The notes: a model not told the origin generated them from the letters alone. DNA of 64,000 nucleotides from Marinococcus halotolerans DSM 16375 (GCF_000420725.1 NZ_ATVM01000002.1:182961-246960), one strand, 5' to 3'; shown: positions 50,090 to 59,089, counted from the first letter of the stretch. Translations and numbers: made by a program.

Positions 50090-50872
50090 TTACATCAACG
50101 CTGTGATGACGAGCTGGATGACCCGGAGAAGCACGGCGCCGACAATGACGTAGGCAGCAATCAGGGCGATTCGTCTTCCGGCTTTCTGGGCAGTCACCGC
50201 GCGTACTTTCCGTCGCGGTCTGCGGATGTCGGAAGAAGGTCCGAATCCCTGAGAGAAATAAAAGGGAACTACGTTTTTTAAAAACAAAGGGATCAGCCCG
50301 AATCCGGCAACGAATCCAAATACGTGCGCCCATATATTGACTCCGGAATTCAGGAAAGTGAATATCATGCCTATCACAAGAAGAACCACAACTATCTGGG
50401 CACTGGAAGGGTCAATGAGGTGCCGGCGGTTCATCATAATAAATACATAAGCACCAAACAGTCCGTAAATAGCTCCGGAGGCTCCGAGGTGCGACAGGTA
50501 AAGTGAACCAAAAAAGAGTGTGGCAATATTTCCAATGACCCCCGCTGTTAAATAAAATGTCAGAAATTTGAGTCGGCCGAGCATGAATTCAAGCGGCGGT
50601 CCGAAAAGCAGCAGGGCAAAGGAGTTAAAAAGCACGTGCCCAAAAGACGTATGTAAAAACACTGGGGTAAGAAGGCGCCAGTACTCCCCGCTTTGAATAG
50701 CGAAGTTATTGCCGACCATTAAGTAATACACAACTTCCCCGAACGGAATCAGGCCGTTCGTCAATTCCGAAAGATTCACCCAGAAAAACAATAGCAGGTG
50801 GATCGCTAATATAATGGAAATTACAGGATAGCGTCTTATAAACGTAGAAAAAGTCTCGTGGCGGATAAACAA
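50090..50872 (-). CDS. Rhomboid-family intramembrane serine protease (YdcA-like)
   Basis: Membrane protease of 260 residues with about six to seven helices. The catalytic serine is in SHLGASGAIYGLFGAYVF (GxSG, near 145) and the catalytic histidine in NIWAHVFGFVAG (near 205). The oxyanion-loop motif FLHTSFGHVLFNSFALLLFG lies near 73. I place the start at a TTG at 50872 (LFIRHETFSTFIRRYPVIS) behind AGGGG, as B. subtilis YdcA starts in the same way; the open frame runs on upstream but there overlaps acpS and its sequence is not protein-like. Divergent from acpS, as in B. subtilis. Confidence 0.85.
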   Translation of the reverse strand: MFIRHETFSTFIRRYPVISIILAIHLLLFFWVNLSELTNGLIPFGEVVYYLMVGNNFAIQSGEYWRLLTPVFLHTSFGHVLFNSFALLLFGPPLEFMLGRLKFLTFYLTAGVIGNIATLFFGSLYLSHLGASGAIYGLFGAYVFIMMNRRHLIDPSSAQIVVVLLVIGMIFTFLNSGVNIWAHVFGFVAGFGLIPLFLKNVVPFYFSQGFGPSSDIRRPRRKVRAVTAQKAGRRIALIAAYVIVGAVLLRVIQLVITALM

Positions 50873-50987
50873 GTGGGTTAGTCCCCTTTCTGGTGACGGG
50901 TACACTAAAGTGTAGAAGTTTGTACGATCAGTGTAGCATGAATAATTAAAGGAATACACGAAAAGCGTTGCGGGAAGGGAGTAAGTA

Positions 50988-51353
50988 ATGATTAAAGGGA
51001 TTGGCATTGATATTATTGAATTAGAGCGGATCGAGCGATCTTTAGAGCAGAAAAGATTTTTGCCGCGGATTTTAAACGAAGATGAATTACAGGCCTGCGA
51101 GTATTTTTCCGGAAAACGGCTGGTAGAATTCACAGCAGGAAGGTTTGCTGCTAAAGAAGCGTTTGTAAAGGCAGCAGGCACCGGCATTTCTTCACAGACA
51201 GGCTTTCATGATATTACAGTGAGCAATGGAGAGCGGGGGGAGCCACTGCTCCGCTGTGCAGGCTACGAGGCTTATATTATTCATGTTTCCATCAGTCACT
51301 CCCGGGACAGTGCTGTGGCTCAGGTTATTATTGAAGAAAGGGGCGGCAAATAG
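50988..51353 (+). CDS. acpS: Holo-acyl carrier protein synthase
   Basis: Transfers phosphopantetheine from CoA to the acyl carrier protein. 121 residues, the family length. IGIDIIELERIERSL (residues 5-19, metal-binding Asp8), RFAAKEAFVKAAGTGI (near 52, Glu58) and the C-terminal HVSISHSRDSAVAQVI are all clear. Ribosome site GGGAGTAAGT-ATG. It is separated from the next gene by a single base. Confidence 0.95.
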   Translation: MIKGIGIDIIELERIERSLEQKRFLPRILNEDELQACEYFSGKRLVEFTAGRFAAKEAFVKAAGTGISSQTGFHDITVSNGERGEPLLRCAGYEAYIIHVSISHSRDSAVAQVIIEERGGK

Positions 51354-51354
51354 G

Positions 51355-52893
51355 ATGCAGATCGTAACAAGCAAAGAGATGCAGCAGCTCGATCAATACA
51401 CCATCGAAACACTTGGAATGAAAGAAGAGCTGCTAATGGAAAACGCGGGACGGGCAGCGGCGGATGACATCCATGATTTGTATCCAGAAGCGCATACGGC
51501 TGTTATCTTTGCAGGAAAGGGAAACAACGGGGGTGATGGTTTTGTGATCGGCAGAACCCTCTCCTCCCTTGGGTGGAATGTTTATGTGTATCTGCTGGCA
51601 GAAGAGGAGGCTCTTTCCGGAGGAGCGCTGTACCACAAAGACTTGTACTGTGCCTGCGGGCTTTCGCTGAAGGCGGGCGCCGGGGTCCCTTCCCCGGACG
51701 CTCCCGGGAAAGGGGTCATTTATATTGATGCCATGCTCGGTACCGGGATTCACGGAGAACTGAAGGAGCCTTTTTATTCTGCCGCAAAGTGGCTGAACAG
51801 CATGAAAGCACCGGTGGTAGCTGTAGATATTCCCACCGGCGTACCGGCGAACGAGGAAGAACTTCCCGGTATGGCCGTGAAGGCTGATGCCACGGTAATT
51901 CTTGAAGCTCCTACATTGAGCACGTACCTGTATCCGGCGAGGCACTATTACGGTGAAGTTCGGATTGTACCGATCGGCGTGCCTGAGGTTTCGTGGAAAG
52001 CTCTGGATCAGAAAAGACAGACATGGGATTTAACCGACGCAGCCAAAAGTCTGCCGGAACGGACGCAGGAGTCGCACAAGGGGGATAATGGCAAAGGCCT
52101 GCTGATAGCAGGTGCCTACAATATGCCGGGCGCCCCGGCCATCGCGTCAAACGCCTGCCTGCATGCGGGGATTGGGCTTCTGACCACAAGCGTACCGGAG
52201 TCTGCATTGGGTGCCGTCGCTTCTCATGTGCTTGAAGCAACCTACTTCCCACTGCCTGAAACAAAGGACGGACAGGTCGCCGATTTACAGGAAACGCCGT
52301 TCCCATGGGACGGGATGGACGGTGTCGCGGCCGGCTCCGGGCTTGGACGGACAGAAAGTACGAGAGTACTAACGAAGCGGCTGCTGACAGAGACACAAAC
52401 GCCGCTTGTGCTGGATGCCGACGGACTTTATTTTCTCCCGGAGCTGGAGACGGAAATGACCAACAGGGAGCACCCGTTGATTCTGACCCCGCATCCCGGT
52501 GAAATGGGCCGTCTGACAGGCCGTTCCCCAAAGGAGATCAACGCAGAGCGGTTTACGGTTTCACGCGAATATGCGCGCAAATTCGGCTGCTATCTTGTGC
52601 TGAAAGGGCCAAATACGATCATTACTACTCCTGAAGGCCGGCAGTATGTGAGCACTAGTGGAAGCAGCGCCCTTGCCAAAGGAGGGTCCGGGGATGCACT
52701 GACCGGTATTGTACTTGCCATGATGCTTCAGGCCCCGACTGTGGAAGAGGGAGTTTGTAATGCCGTCTATACGCACGGTTTGGCTGCAGAGATTGCGATA
52801 AAAGAAGGAATATCGGATTATTCGTTTACTGCATCCAATTTGATCGATTATCTGCCGAAAGCCCTGGCTTTCATTCAGACACAAAAGAAATGA
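51355..52893 (+). CDS. nnr: Bifunctional NAD(P)H-hydrate epimerase / dehydratase
   Basis: Repairs hydrated NADH and NADPH. The 512-residue protein fuses an N-terminal YjeF epimerase (1-210: LLMENAGRAAADDI, FAGKGNNGGDGFVIGRTL, YIDAMLGTGIHGEL, VVAVDIPTGVPA) to a C-terminal ribokinase-like dehydratase (about 225-510: SHKGDNGKGLLIAGAYNMPGAPAIAS, AAGSGLGRTE, VLDADGLYFL, LTPHPGEMGRLTG, GSSALAKGGSGDALTGIVLAMM). The start is the ATG at 51355, one base after acpS. In B. subtilis the lipoprotein gene ydcC occupies the place between acpS and alr; here it is this enzyme. Confidence 0.93.
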   Translation: MQIVTSKEMQQLDQYTIETLGMKEELLMENAGRAAADDIHDLYPEAHTAVIFAGKGNNGGDGFVIGRTLSSLGWNVYVYLLAEEEALSGGALYHKDLYCACGLSLKAGAGVPSPDAPGKGVIYIDAMLGTGIHGELKEPFYSAAKWLNSMKAPVVAVDIPTGVPANEEELPGMAVKADATVILEAPTLSTYLYPARHYYGEVRIVPIGVPEVSWKALDQKRQTWDLTDAAKSLPERTQESHKGDNGKGLLIAGAYNMPGAPAIASNACLHAGIGLLTTSVPESALGAVASHVLEATYFPLPETKDGQVADLQETPFPWDGMDGVAAGSGLGRTESTRVLTKRLLTETQTPLVLDADGLYFLPELETEMTNREHPLILTPHPGEMGRLTGRSPKEINAERFTVSREYARKFGCYLVLKGPNTIITTPEGRQYVSTSGSSALAKGGSGDALTGIVLAMMLQAPTVEEGVCNAVYTHGLAAEIAIKEGISDYSFTASNLIDYLPKALAFIQTQKK

Positions 52894-52911
52894 CAGAAAA
52901 GAGGAGTCCTC

Positions 52912-54063
52912 ATGGCATTTTCCAACGAATCCTACCGGGATACGTGGGTGGAGATCAACACAGAAAATATTAAATATAACATCCGTGAAGTGCGGAAGCT
53001 TCATGCAGAGGACGTGGCTGTAATGGCCGTAGTTAAAGCGGACGGGTACGGGCACGGGGCAGCCGCAACTGCTGTGGCAGCAGCGGAGGCGGGAGCATCG
53101 TATTTTGGGGTGGCGCTGCTTGAAGAAGCGCTCGAACTGCGGGAAGCCGGCATAAAGCTGCCCATCCTTGTGCTTGGCAGAACCCGGCCGCAGGACGCCC
53201 CGGTGGCAGCCCGTCACGGTATCCGCCTCACGGTCTTTCAGGAAGAATGGCTAAAAGAAGCTTCCCGGTATACAGCCGGAGAACCGCTTTTAATTCATAT
53301 GAAAGTAGACACCGGGATGGGGCGGCTGGGATTGATAAACGACGAAGAAATCACTTCCTTTCTGGCCGCTTTAACCCGGGCTCCCTCTATAGAAATGGAA
53401 GGGATGTACACGCATTTCGCTACTGCTGATGAACTGGAGACTGCTTATTTTGAACAGCAGTATGCCCGTTTTTCCCAGGTTGTTGCTCTGGTACAGCAGA
53501 TGGGGAGCTTCCCGCGGCTGATTCATTGCGGTAACAGTGCAGCAGCTATGCGTTTTCCGGAGCGCTGCTATAACATGGTCCGCTTCGGTATTTCGATGTA
53601 TGGATTGACCCCTGCAGCAGATATTACCGGGCATCTTCCATTTACACTGAAGGAGGCATTCACGCTTCACAGCCGCCTGACCCAGGTGAAGGAAGTGCCG
53701 CCGGGCACGAGCATCAGCTACGGAGCAACGTACACTTCTACAGAAAATGAATGGATCGGTACTGTGCCTATTGGTTATGCAGATGGCTGGCTGAGAGCGC
53801 ACGCTGAAAATCATGGAGAAGTATTGGCAGGAGGCTGCCGGGTCCCTATTGTAGGAAGGATCTGCATGGACCAGATGATGGTGCGGCTGCCGCATGAGTT
53901 CCCGGTGGATACGGTAGTGACACTGATTGGCAGCCAGAAAGAGGAAACGATCAGCGTCACGGAAGTAGCGGGCCGCCTTGGAACAATTACATACGAAGTT
54001 CCCTGCACTATCAGTAAACGCGTGCCCCGGGTATATACTCCTGAAAACAGGTTTAACCCCTGA
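52912..54063 (+). CDS. alr: Alanine racemase
   Basis: PLP enzyme making D-alanine for the cell wall. 383 residues. The PLP lysine is Lys42 in VVKADGYGHGA; the second catalytic residue, Tyr, is in TSISYGATY near 268. Substrate-contact motifs are GMGRLGL, HCGNSAAAMRFPE, MVRFGISMYG and VGRICMDQMMV. Start ATG behind AAGAGGAG, 18 bases after nnr. It is followed by the EndoAI antitoxin gene, as in many Bacilli. Confidence 0.96.
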   Translation: MAFSNESYRDTWVEINTENIKYNIREVRKLHAEDVAVMAVVKADGYGHGAAATAVAAAEAGASYFGVALLEEALELREAGIKLPILVLGRTRPQDAPVAARHGIRLTVFQEEWLKEASRYTAGEPLLIHMKVDTGMGRLGLINDEEITSFLAALTRAPSIEMEGMYTHFATADELETAYFEQQYARFSQVVALVQQMGSFPRLIHCGNSAAAMRFPERCYNMVRFGISMYGLTPAADITGHLPFTLKEAFTLHSRLTQVKEVPPGTSISYGATYTSTENEWIGTVPIGYADGWLRAHAENHGEVLAGGCRVPIVGRICMDQMMVRLPHEFPVDTVVTLIGSQKEETISVTEVAGRLGTITYEVPCTISKRVPRVYTPENRFNP

Positions 54064-54168
54064 TTTTATTAAAAACGCGCTTTGCAAACAGCATATAGAA
54101 ATGCTATGATGAATTAAGTAATTATTAAGGGATGGGAATCTAAAAGGGTCAACCTGGAGGTGTGTGGA

Positions 54169-54456
54169 GTGCATCAGAAAAGCACTAAGCAGATTAAGGT
54201 CAGCCTGCCTGACTATCTTCTTGACGAACTTGATGGAATGATTGAAGAGGGGCAGCAGAGTGCAAACCGCAACGAATTTATTCATCAAGCCACAGAGATG
54301 TATTTAAAAGAACGCCAACGTCTGGAGTTTCAAGAGGCGATGAAGCAAGGCTACGAAGAAATGAGCAGTATTAATTTAAATATTGCTGCTGAATCATTTC
54401 AGGCAGAAACAGAAGTGGATCATTCTTTGAATCGCCGATTGCTTAGCGGAATCTGA
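54169..54456 (+). CDS. ndoAI: EndoAI-type antitoxin (ribbon-helix-helix), toxin gene absent
   Basis: Antitoxin of the MazEF/NdoAI-NdoA module, 95 residues. The N-terminal ribbon-helix-helix is TKQIKVSLPDYLLDELDGMIEEGQQSANRNEFIHQATEMYLKER; the C-terminal GYEEMSSINLNIAAESFQAE...LSGI matches the EndoAI tail that blocks the RNase. Start is the GTG at 54169, nine bases after CTGGAGG. It has the usual place after alr, but the usual MazF (EndoA) gene is not present: a terminator at 54506 and 250 bases without a MazF-like frame come next, then rsbR. It may still act as a repressor or neutralise a toxin encoded elsewhere. Confidence 0.88.
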   Translation: MHQKSTKQIKVSLPDYLLDELDGMIEEGQQSANRNEFIHQATEMYLKERQRLEFQEAMKQGYEEMSSINLNIAAESFQAETEVDHSLNRRLLSGI

Positions 54457-54505
54457 AACACTCGAAATTATATTTCTTCTTTTAAAGAAACAAAAATGAA
54501 TAAAG

Positions 54506-54544
54506 AAGCTGCTTGCCTGTCTGTGAAAGGCGGGCAGCTTTTTT
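54506..54544 (+). terminator. Terminator after the EndoAI gene
   Basis: AAGCTGCTTGCCT (54506-54518) pairs with AGGCGGGCAGCTT (54528-54540) with two wobble pairs, followed by T. It separates the alr unit from the SigB operon. Confidence 0.85.
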
Positions 54545-54763
54545 ATTGTAAAAAATTTTATTCGGAAACATATATGATTGCAGCCATAATTGTTTGCGCT
54601 AAAGTACTATACATGGAATAATACTAAATAGAGTATGATAGTGTACAGGTGTGTCATTAACAAATAATATACAATACAAAGTATGCACCAGTCCGGGTAT
54701 TAATACATGAAAATTATTCCCGCCCGTAAACGGAAATGGACAGACTAGATGGAGGAATTCACG
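54545..54763. other. Non-coding region before rsbR
   Basis: AT-rich, with TATGAT-like and TATACA-like words around 54608-54640 that could be a sigma-A -10 box. I see no mazF remnant, no repeat and no convincing paired promoter. Confidence 0.4.
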
Positions 54764-55609
54764 ATGCATTCATCTGTAGTGCAGGCTATCAATGACCATC
54801 AGGAACAGCTGGTTTCCAAATGGAAAGAAGAGATGGCCCGGGTTCAGGAAGAATATTTTGAAAACTCCCTTCCTGATGATTTAGTATTCACAAACAACGA
54901 AGAATTTATTGATGTGCTGTACAGCTCAGTCCGTTTAGAGCGGTCGGAGGCCGAAGGCAAAATTAAGCATTTTGCGGAAAGACTTATCCAGACCGACTGG
55001 CCGCTGAGCTATTTTACGCAGGGGATGCAGGTGTTTCGGCGTATCGTCACTGCCTACATTGTTCCATATATTAATAATGCAGAAAGAGACAGCGTGCGCT
55101 TGATTGTAGAAGTGGAAGAATGGGTGGATGCGATCGTGAATCAGCTGGTTGATGATTATTCCGATTCGTGGATAAAGACACTCGAGCTTCAGCAGATGGC
55201 TCTGAATGAACTTTCTGCTCCTCTTATTCCTGTCTTTGAAAAAGTCAGTGTCATGCCATTAATTGGAGCGATTGATACCGAGCGGGCAAAGCTTATTATG
55301 GAGAATTTGCTCGACGGAATTATTCAGCATCGTTCCCAGGTGGTTTTGATTGATATAACCGGCGTGCCGGTAGTGGATACGATGGTGGCAAACCATATTA
55401 TTCAGGCCTCTAAAGCGGTGAGGCTGGTAGGGGCGGAGTGCATTCTGGTCGGTATCCGCCCGGAAATTGCCCAGACAATTGTGAATCTGGGCATTGATCT
55501 GAGTACCTTCCCGACGAAGAGCAGCCTGCGCAAGGGTATTGAATCAGCGCTTGAGCTGACGCAGCGCAAAATGGTTCAGATAGAGAATGGAGCAGAATGG
55601 AGGGCATAA
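54764..55609 (+). CDS. rsbRA: Stressosome sensor protein RsbR
   Basis: Forms, with RsbS, the stressosome core that holds RsbT until stress. 281 residues: an N-terminal non-haem globin-like sensor domain (1-140) and a C-terminal STAS domain (160-270: [51 protein letters not shown]). The two threonines phosphorylated by RsbT in B. subtilis are kept, in VVDTMVANH and in EIAQTIVNL. Start is the ATG at 54764 behind GGAGG; an ATG at 54749 lies before that site. Only one RsbR paralogue is in this window. Confidence 0.93.
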   Translation: MHSSVVQAINDHQEQLVSKWKEEMARVQEEYFENSLPDDLVFTNNEEFIDVLYSSVRLERSEAEGKIKHFAERLIQTDWPLSYFTQGMQVFRRIVTAYIVPYINNAERDSVRLIVEVEEWVDAIVNQLVDDYSDSWIKTLELQQMALNELSAPLIPVFEKVSVMPLIGAIDTERAKLIMENLLDGIIQHRSQVVLIDITGVPVVDTMVANHIIQASKAVRLVGAECILVGIRPEIAQTIVNLGIDLSTFPTKSSLRKGIESALELTQRKMVQIENGAEWRA

Positions 55610-55613
55610 GTCG

Positions 55614-55970
55614 ATGCGGATTCCAATCTTAAAACTAAGTCATTATTTATTAATTTCAGTGCAAGTAGATCTAGATGATCAAACAGCTCTTCAGTTTCAG
55701 GAAGATCTGCTGAGCAAAATTCACGAAGAGGGCTCTACAGGCGTAGTGATTGATTTAACCTCCGTGGATATGATTGATTCATTTATCGCTAAAGTGCTGG
55801 GCGACGTCGTTGAAATGTCCAATTTAATGGGAGCAAAAGTTGTTCTGACGGGTATTCAGCCGGCAGTGGCGATCACCCTGATAGATATGGGCATTATGCT
55901 TGAAGAAGTACCAACAGCGCTAGATCTTGAGCAGGGACTTGAGAAACTTCAACAGGAATTGGAGGGGTAA
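55614..55970 (+). CDS. rsbS: Stressosome scaffold protein RsbS
   Basis: Single STAS domain of 118 residues that, with RsbR, sequesters the RsbT kinase. The phosphorylation site is Ser56 in [10 protein letters not shown], equivalent to Ser59 in B. subtilis. Other STAS features: [20 protein letters not shown] and [22 protein letters not shown] at 55614 behind GGAGGG, four bases after rsbR. Confidence 0.95.
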   Translation: MRIPILKLSHYLLISVQVDLDDQTALQFQEDLLSKIHEEGSTGVVIDLTSVDMIDSFIAKVLGDVVEMSNLMGAKVVLTGIQPAVAITLIDMGIMLEEVPTALDLEQGLEKLQQELEG

Positions 55971-55972
55971 GC

Positions 55973-56386
55973 ATGAGTATCCAATCCAGTGTTGAAGTGC
56001 AGACCGAATGGGGAATCGTATCAGCCAGGCAGGCCGGTCGGAATTTAGCTAAGGAAATAGGGTTTGGCGGTGTGGATCAGGCGCGGATAACGACAGCTAT
56101 TTCAGAGCTGGCAAGAAACATCTACCTGTACGCTGAAAAAGGGGAAATCGTTATCGAAGCGGTGGAAGAGACCCGGGGGACCCAGAAAAAGAAGGGCATA
56201 AAGATTACGGCCAAGGACCGTGGCCCCGGCATTAAGAACATAAGAGAAGTAATGGAAGACGGATATACTACTTCGGGTGGTTTAGGAGCCGGACTTCCAG
56301 GAGTGAGAAGACTGATGGATGATTTTGACGTTGACTCCGTGATGGAAGAGGGTACAACGATAACGGCAATCAAATGGCTCCGTTAA
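55973..56386 (+). CDS. rsbT: Serine/threonine kinase RsbT
   Basis: GHKL-type kinase of 137 residues. When stress releases it from the stressosome it activates RsbU. N box SELARNIYLYAEKGEIVI (near 43), G1 box KDRGPGIKNI (near 80), G2 loop GLGAGLPGVRRLMD (near 103), and a C-terminal GTTITAIKW strand. It starts two bases after rsbS with GGAGGGG upstream. Confidence 0.95.
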   Translation: MSIQSSVEVQTEWGIVSARQAGRNLAKEIGFGGVDQARITTAISELARNIYLYAEKGEIVIEAVEETRGTQKKKGIKITAKDRGPGIKNIREVMEDGYTTSGGLGAGLPGVRRLMDDFDVDSVMEEGTTITAIKWLR

Positions 56387-56398
56387 GGAGGAAAAACG

Positions 56399-57412
56399 TT
56401 GGCTGAGTCGAAAGAATTGTTACATGATCAATACGCGAATATTTTACGGGCGTATTTAGAAGAGCAGAGCGAACAGGGTTTGTATTACGCCCAGCAGTTC
56501 AGTAAGAGAGTGCTTGAGGAACAAATTTCTCCGGAAGAAGTGGTCAGCCTTCATCTCGAAGTGCTCGAAGAGTTCTTTCCGGACCTCCCTAAAGGAGCGC
56601 ATGAATCATTTGAGCTTCTTCTCGAGGTAATGATGGGCTACGGCCTGGCTTACCGGGAACACCAGAGTCTTCGTGATAAAACAAAGGAATTGGAAGCGGA
56701 AATTAACGTAGCTGCGAATATGCAGCAGACGTTTCTTCCGGATGAAATTCCGCACATAAATGGCTTGGATGTAGGTGTTCTAAGTGTTCCGGCTTCGAAA
56801 ATGAGCGGTGATTATTACCATTTTGTTAAAGACGACCACGACTGTGTCGGGCTTGCGATCGCAGATATTATTGGTAAAGGGATACCGGCGGCTTTATGTA
56901 TGTCAATGATCAAGTACACAATGGACAGTTATCCGGAGCAGCGCCTTCAGCCCGGGGCTTTACTTGAAAATGTAAACCGGGTGGTAGAGCAGAACATTGC
57001 TTCAAACATGTTTATTACGATGATGTACGGCTCGTATGATTCGCGCTCCCATCAGTTTAACTATGCAGGAGCGGGGCATGAACCTGGTTTCTACTATAAG
57101 GCAGCTGAAGATACGTTTGAAGAGCTTCATGCCAAGGGCATCGTTCTCGGCATTAAGCGAAACACCAACTATAAGGAATATCAGCTCACGGTGGACCCGG
57201 GAGATTTTGTTGTGCTCTTATCAGACGGAGTTACCGAATGCCGGACCGACGACGGCTTTATTGAGCGCGAGGCTATTACACGCCTCATTCGTACGTATCA
57301 GCATCTGCCTGCCCAGGAGATTGTGAATCACGTATTCTATGAACTGGAAAGGGCCCAGGGCTTTCAGCTTCGTGACGACTTTACATTGATTATACTGCGC
57401 AGAAATGTTTAA
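56399..57412 (+). CDS. rsbU: Phosphatase RsbU
   Basis: PP2C-type phosphatase of 337 residues that dephosphorylates RsbV after RsbT binds its N-terminus. Residues 1-85 are the helical RsbT-binding domain; the PP2C domain runs from 115 to 335 with LSVPASKMSGDYYHFVKDD, LAIADIIGKGIPAALCMSMIK, YAGAGHEPGFYY and VVLLSDGVTECRTDDG carrying the metal-binding aspartates. Start is a TTG at 56399, seven bases after GGAGG. The stop codon overlaps a SigB-type promoter. Confidence 0.94.
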   Translation: MAESKELLHDQYANILRAYLEEQSEQGLYYAQQFSKRVLEEQISPEEVVSLHLEVLEEFFPDLPKGAHESFELLLEVMMGYGLAYREHQSLRDKTKELEAEINVAANMQQTFLPDEIPHINGLDVGVLSVPASKMSGDYYHFVKDDHDCVGLAIADIIGKGIPAALCMSMIKYTMDSYPEQRLQPGALLENVNRVVEQNIASNMFITMMYGSYDSRSHQFNYAGAGHEPGFYYKAAEDTFEELHAKGIVLGIKRNTNYKEYQLTVDPGDFVVLLSDGVTECRTDDGFIEREAITRLIRTYQHLPAQEIVNHVFYELERAQGFQLRDDFTLIILRRNV

Positions 57413-57432
57413 CCAGATTGTAATGTGGGAAA
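57407..57432 (+). promoter_or_regulatory. SigB-type promoter before rsbV
   Basis: GTTTAA (57407-57412) and GGGAAA (57427-57432) with a 14-base spacer fit the SigB consensus (GTTTAA, GGGwAT). The -35 box contains the rsbU stop codon. B. subtilis has a SigB promoter at the same place, driving rsbV-rsbW-sigB-rsbX. Confidence 0.7.
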
Positions 57433-57502
57433 GATGACAAGGATGCACATTTAAAAAATCGTGATTTATATATAGCAGCATGGTTATGAGGAGGTTTACT
57501 GA

Positions 57503-57838
57503 ATGAATTTATCGACAGAAGTGATAGAGAAATCGGATAAAAAGAAAATTTTGAAAGTTGCTGGTGAAGTGGATGCTTATACGGCGCCGGAGCTGAAAGC
57601 AAACCTGAATCCGCTGACAGAACAAGAAGGCGCGGAAGTGGTAGTGGATCTGACAGAGGTGAGCTATATCGACAGCACCGGCCTTGGTATATTTATCGGT
57701 GCTTTGAAGTCAGCTGAAAATCATGATGCCACGCTGCGTCTGACAGGATTGAATGATCGGGTGAAGCGCTTGTTTACTATTACCGGACTTGATGAAGTAA
57801 TCACTATTGATGATGAAAATACAGAGGAGGCCAAATAA
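57503..57838 (+). CDS. rsbV: Anti-anti-sigma factor RsbV
   Basis: STAS protein of 111 residues that binds RsbW when unphosphorylated and so frees SigB. The phosphorylation site is Ser58 in VSYIDSTGLGIF, equivalent to Ser56 in B. subtilis. Also seen are VAGEVDAYTAPELK and LRLTGLNDRVKRLFTITGLDEV. Start behind GAGGAGG; its stop codon overlaps the rsbW start by one base (TAATG). Confidence 0.96.
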   Translation: MNLSTEVIEKSDKKKILKVAGEVDAYTAPELKANLNPLTEQEGAEVVVDLTEVSYIDSTGLGIFIGALKSAENHDATLRLTGLNDRVKRLFTITGLDEVITIDDENTEEAK

Positions 57839-58329
57839 TGGAACGCCAGTCAGATTATTTGGAAATGACCCTTCCGGCCAAGCCTCAATATGTTGGAATC
57901 GCCCGGCTGACAGTTTCAGGACTCGCAAACCGCCTCGGTTTTTCTTACGATGACATTGAGGATATCAAGATTGCGATAGCGGAAGCATGCACAAATGTAG
58001 TAAACCATGCGTACGAAGAAACCGGCAATATGCACCTGTCCTGTAATGTGTTCGAAGACCGGGTGGAAATGGTCGTAGCAGACACAGGTCAAAGCTTTGT
58101 TCTTGAAGAACTGGATCAAAACCTCGGCCCCGTGGACAGCAGGAAGCCGATCGATGAACTGAAAGAGGGGGGACTTGGACTGTTCCTCATAGACACATTG
58201 ATGGATAAAGTAGAAATCAGCGGCGAAAATGGAGTGGCTATTTCTATGACAAAGTTTCTGCAAAGAGACGAGGTGGAAAATAATGTCGACGGAGTCTCAA
58301 CCGAAACAAACGCGCAAGAACAAAAATAA
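57838..58329 (+). CDS. rsbW: Anti-sigma-B factor and kinase RsbW
   Basis: GHKL kinase of 163 residues that binds SigB, or alternatively phosphorylates RsbV. N box IKIAIAEACTNVVNHAYEE (near 43), G1 box VVADTGQSF (near 80), G2 loop LKEGGLGLFLIDTLMDKVEI (near 108). Its 3' end overlaps sigB by 47 bases, giving the coupling typical of this operon. Confidence 0.96.
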   Translation: MERQSDYLEMTLPAKPQYVGIARLTVSGLANRLGFSYDDIEDIKIAIAEACTNVVNHAYEETGNMHLSCNVFEDRVEMVVADTGQSFVLEELDQNLGPVDSRKPIDELKEGGLGLFLIDTLMDKVEISGENGVAISMTKFLQRDEVENNVDGVSTETNAQEQK

Positions 58330-59089
58330 TGGCACGAGTGAAGAAGTTTATGAATGGATCCGCCAGTTCCAGGAAGACCCGACGGAAGAGATTCAAACCA
58401 AGCTTGTACAGCATTATGAACCACTTGTGCAGTCTTTATCGAGGAAGTTCTCCCGGGGACAGGATCACGATGATGACCTTTATCAGGTAGGTATGATTGG
58501 GCTTTTGGCAGCCCTGCGCCGTTTTGACGACTCTTTTAACAGGAGTTTTGAATCGTTTGCGGTACCGACGATTGTAGGGGAAATTAAACGGTTTATCCGT
58601 GATAAAACGTGGAGCGTACATGTGCCGCGGCGTATTAAGGAACTCGGTCCGAGAATCAAAAAAGCTGTGGAAGAGCTGACAACCCGTCTGCAGCGTTCTC
58701 CTTATGTGGATGAGATTGCCGAGTACCTTGAAGTAAGTGAAGAAGAAGTGCTCGAAACCATGGAAATGGGCAAAAGCTATCAAGCGTTGTCTGTGGACCG
58801 TTCCATAGAGGCAGATCAGGAAGGCAGTGCTGTCACACTGCTGGACCTTGTCGGCGCCAATGAAGAAGGATATGAAAAAACAGACCAACAGCTGCTGCTT
58901 CAAAAAGCTTTTGCCGTTTTAACGGACAGAGAAAAAGAAATACTGCGATGCACGTATTTCGAAAACTTAAGTCAAAAAGAAACGGGAGAGCAGCTGGGTA
59001 TTTCCCAGATGCACGTTTCAAGGCTGCAGCGAAGGGCTCTGCAGAAGCTGCGTGAATCTATAAGGGTGGAGCCTTCGGAGTGCCTGTAA
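58283..59089 (+). CDS. sigB: General stress sigma factor SigB
   Basis: Alternative sigma factor of 268 residues controlling the general stress regulon. Region 2 (LYQVGMIGLLAALRRFDDSFNRSFESFAVPTIVGEIKRFIRDKTWSVHVPRR, about 55-115), region 3 (LTTRLQRSPYVDEIAEYLEVSEEEVLETMEMGKSYQALSVD) and region 4 (LTDREKEILRCTYFENLSQKETGEQLGISQMHVSRLQRRAL) are almost as in B. subtilis. It begins inside rsbW and its stop overlaps the rsbX start (TAATG). Confidence 0.97.
   Translation: MSTESQPKQTRKNKNNGTSEEVYEWIRQFQEDPTEEIQTKLVQHYEPLVQSLSRKFSRGQDHDDDLYQVGMIGLLAALRRFDDSFNRSFESFAVPTIVGEIKRFIRDKTWSVHVPRRIKELGPRIKKAVEELTTRLQRSPYVDEIAEYLEVSEEEVLETMEMGKSYQALSVDRSIEADQEGSAVTLLDLVGANEEGYEKTDQQLLLQKAFAVLTDREKEILRCTYFENLSQKETGEQLGISQMHVSRLQRRALQKLRESIRVEPSECL

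Noticed and set aside
49436..50281. Several overlapping open frames of 60-128 codons across the repeat block
   Set aside because: They follow the hairpin modules, share sequence among themselves because the modules repeat, lack ribosome sites and have no protein-like composition.
50873..51187. N-terminal extension of the rhomboid frame
   Set aside because: It runs antisense through acpS and its start region, is not membrane-like, and the TTG at 50872 gives the normal family start.
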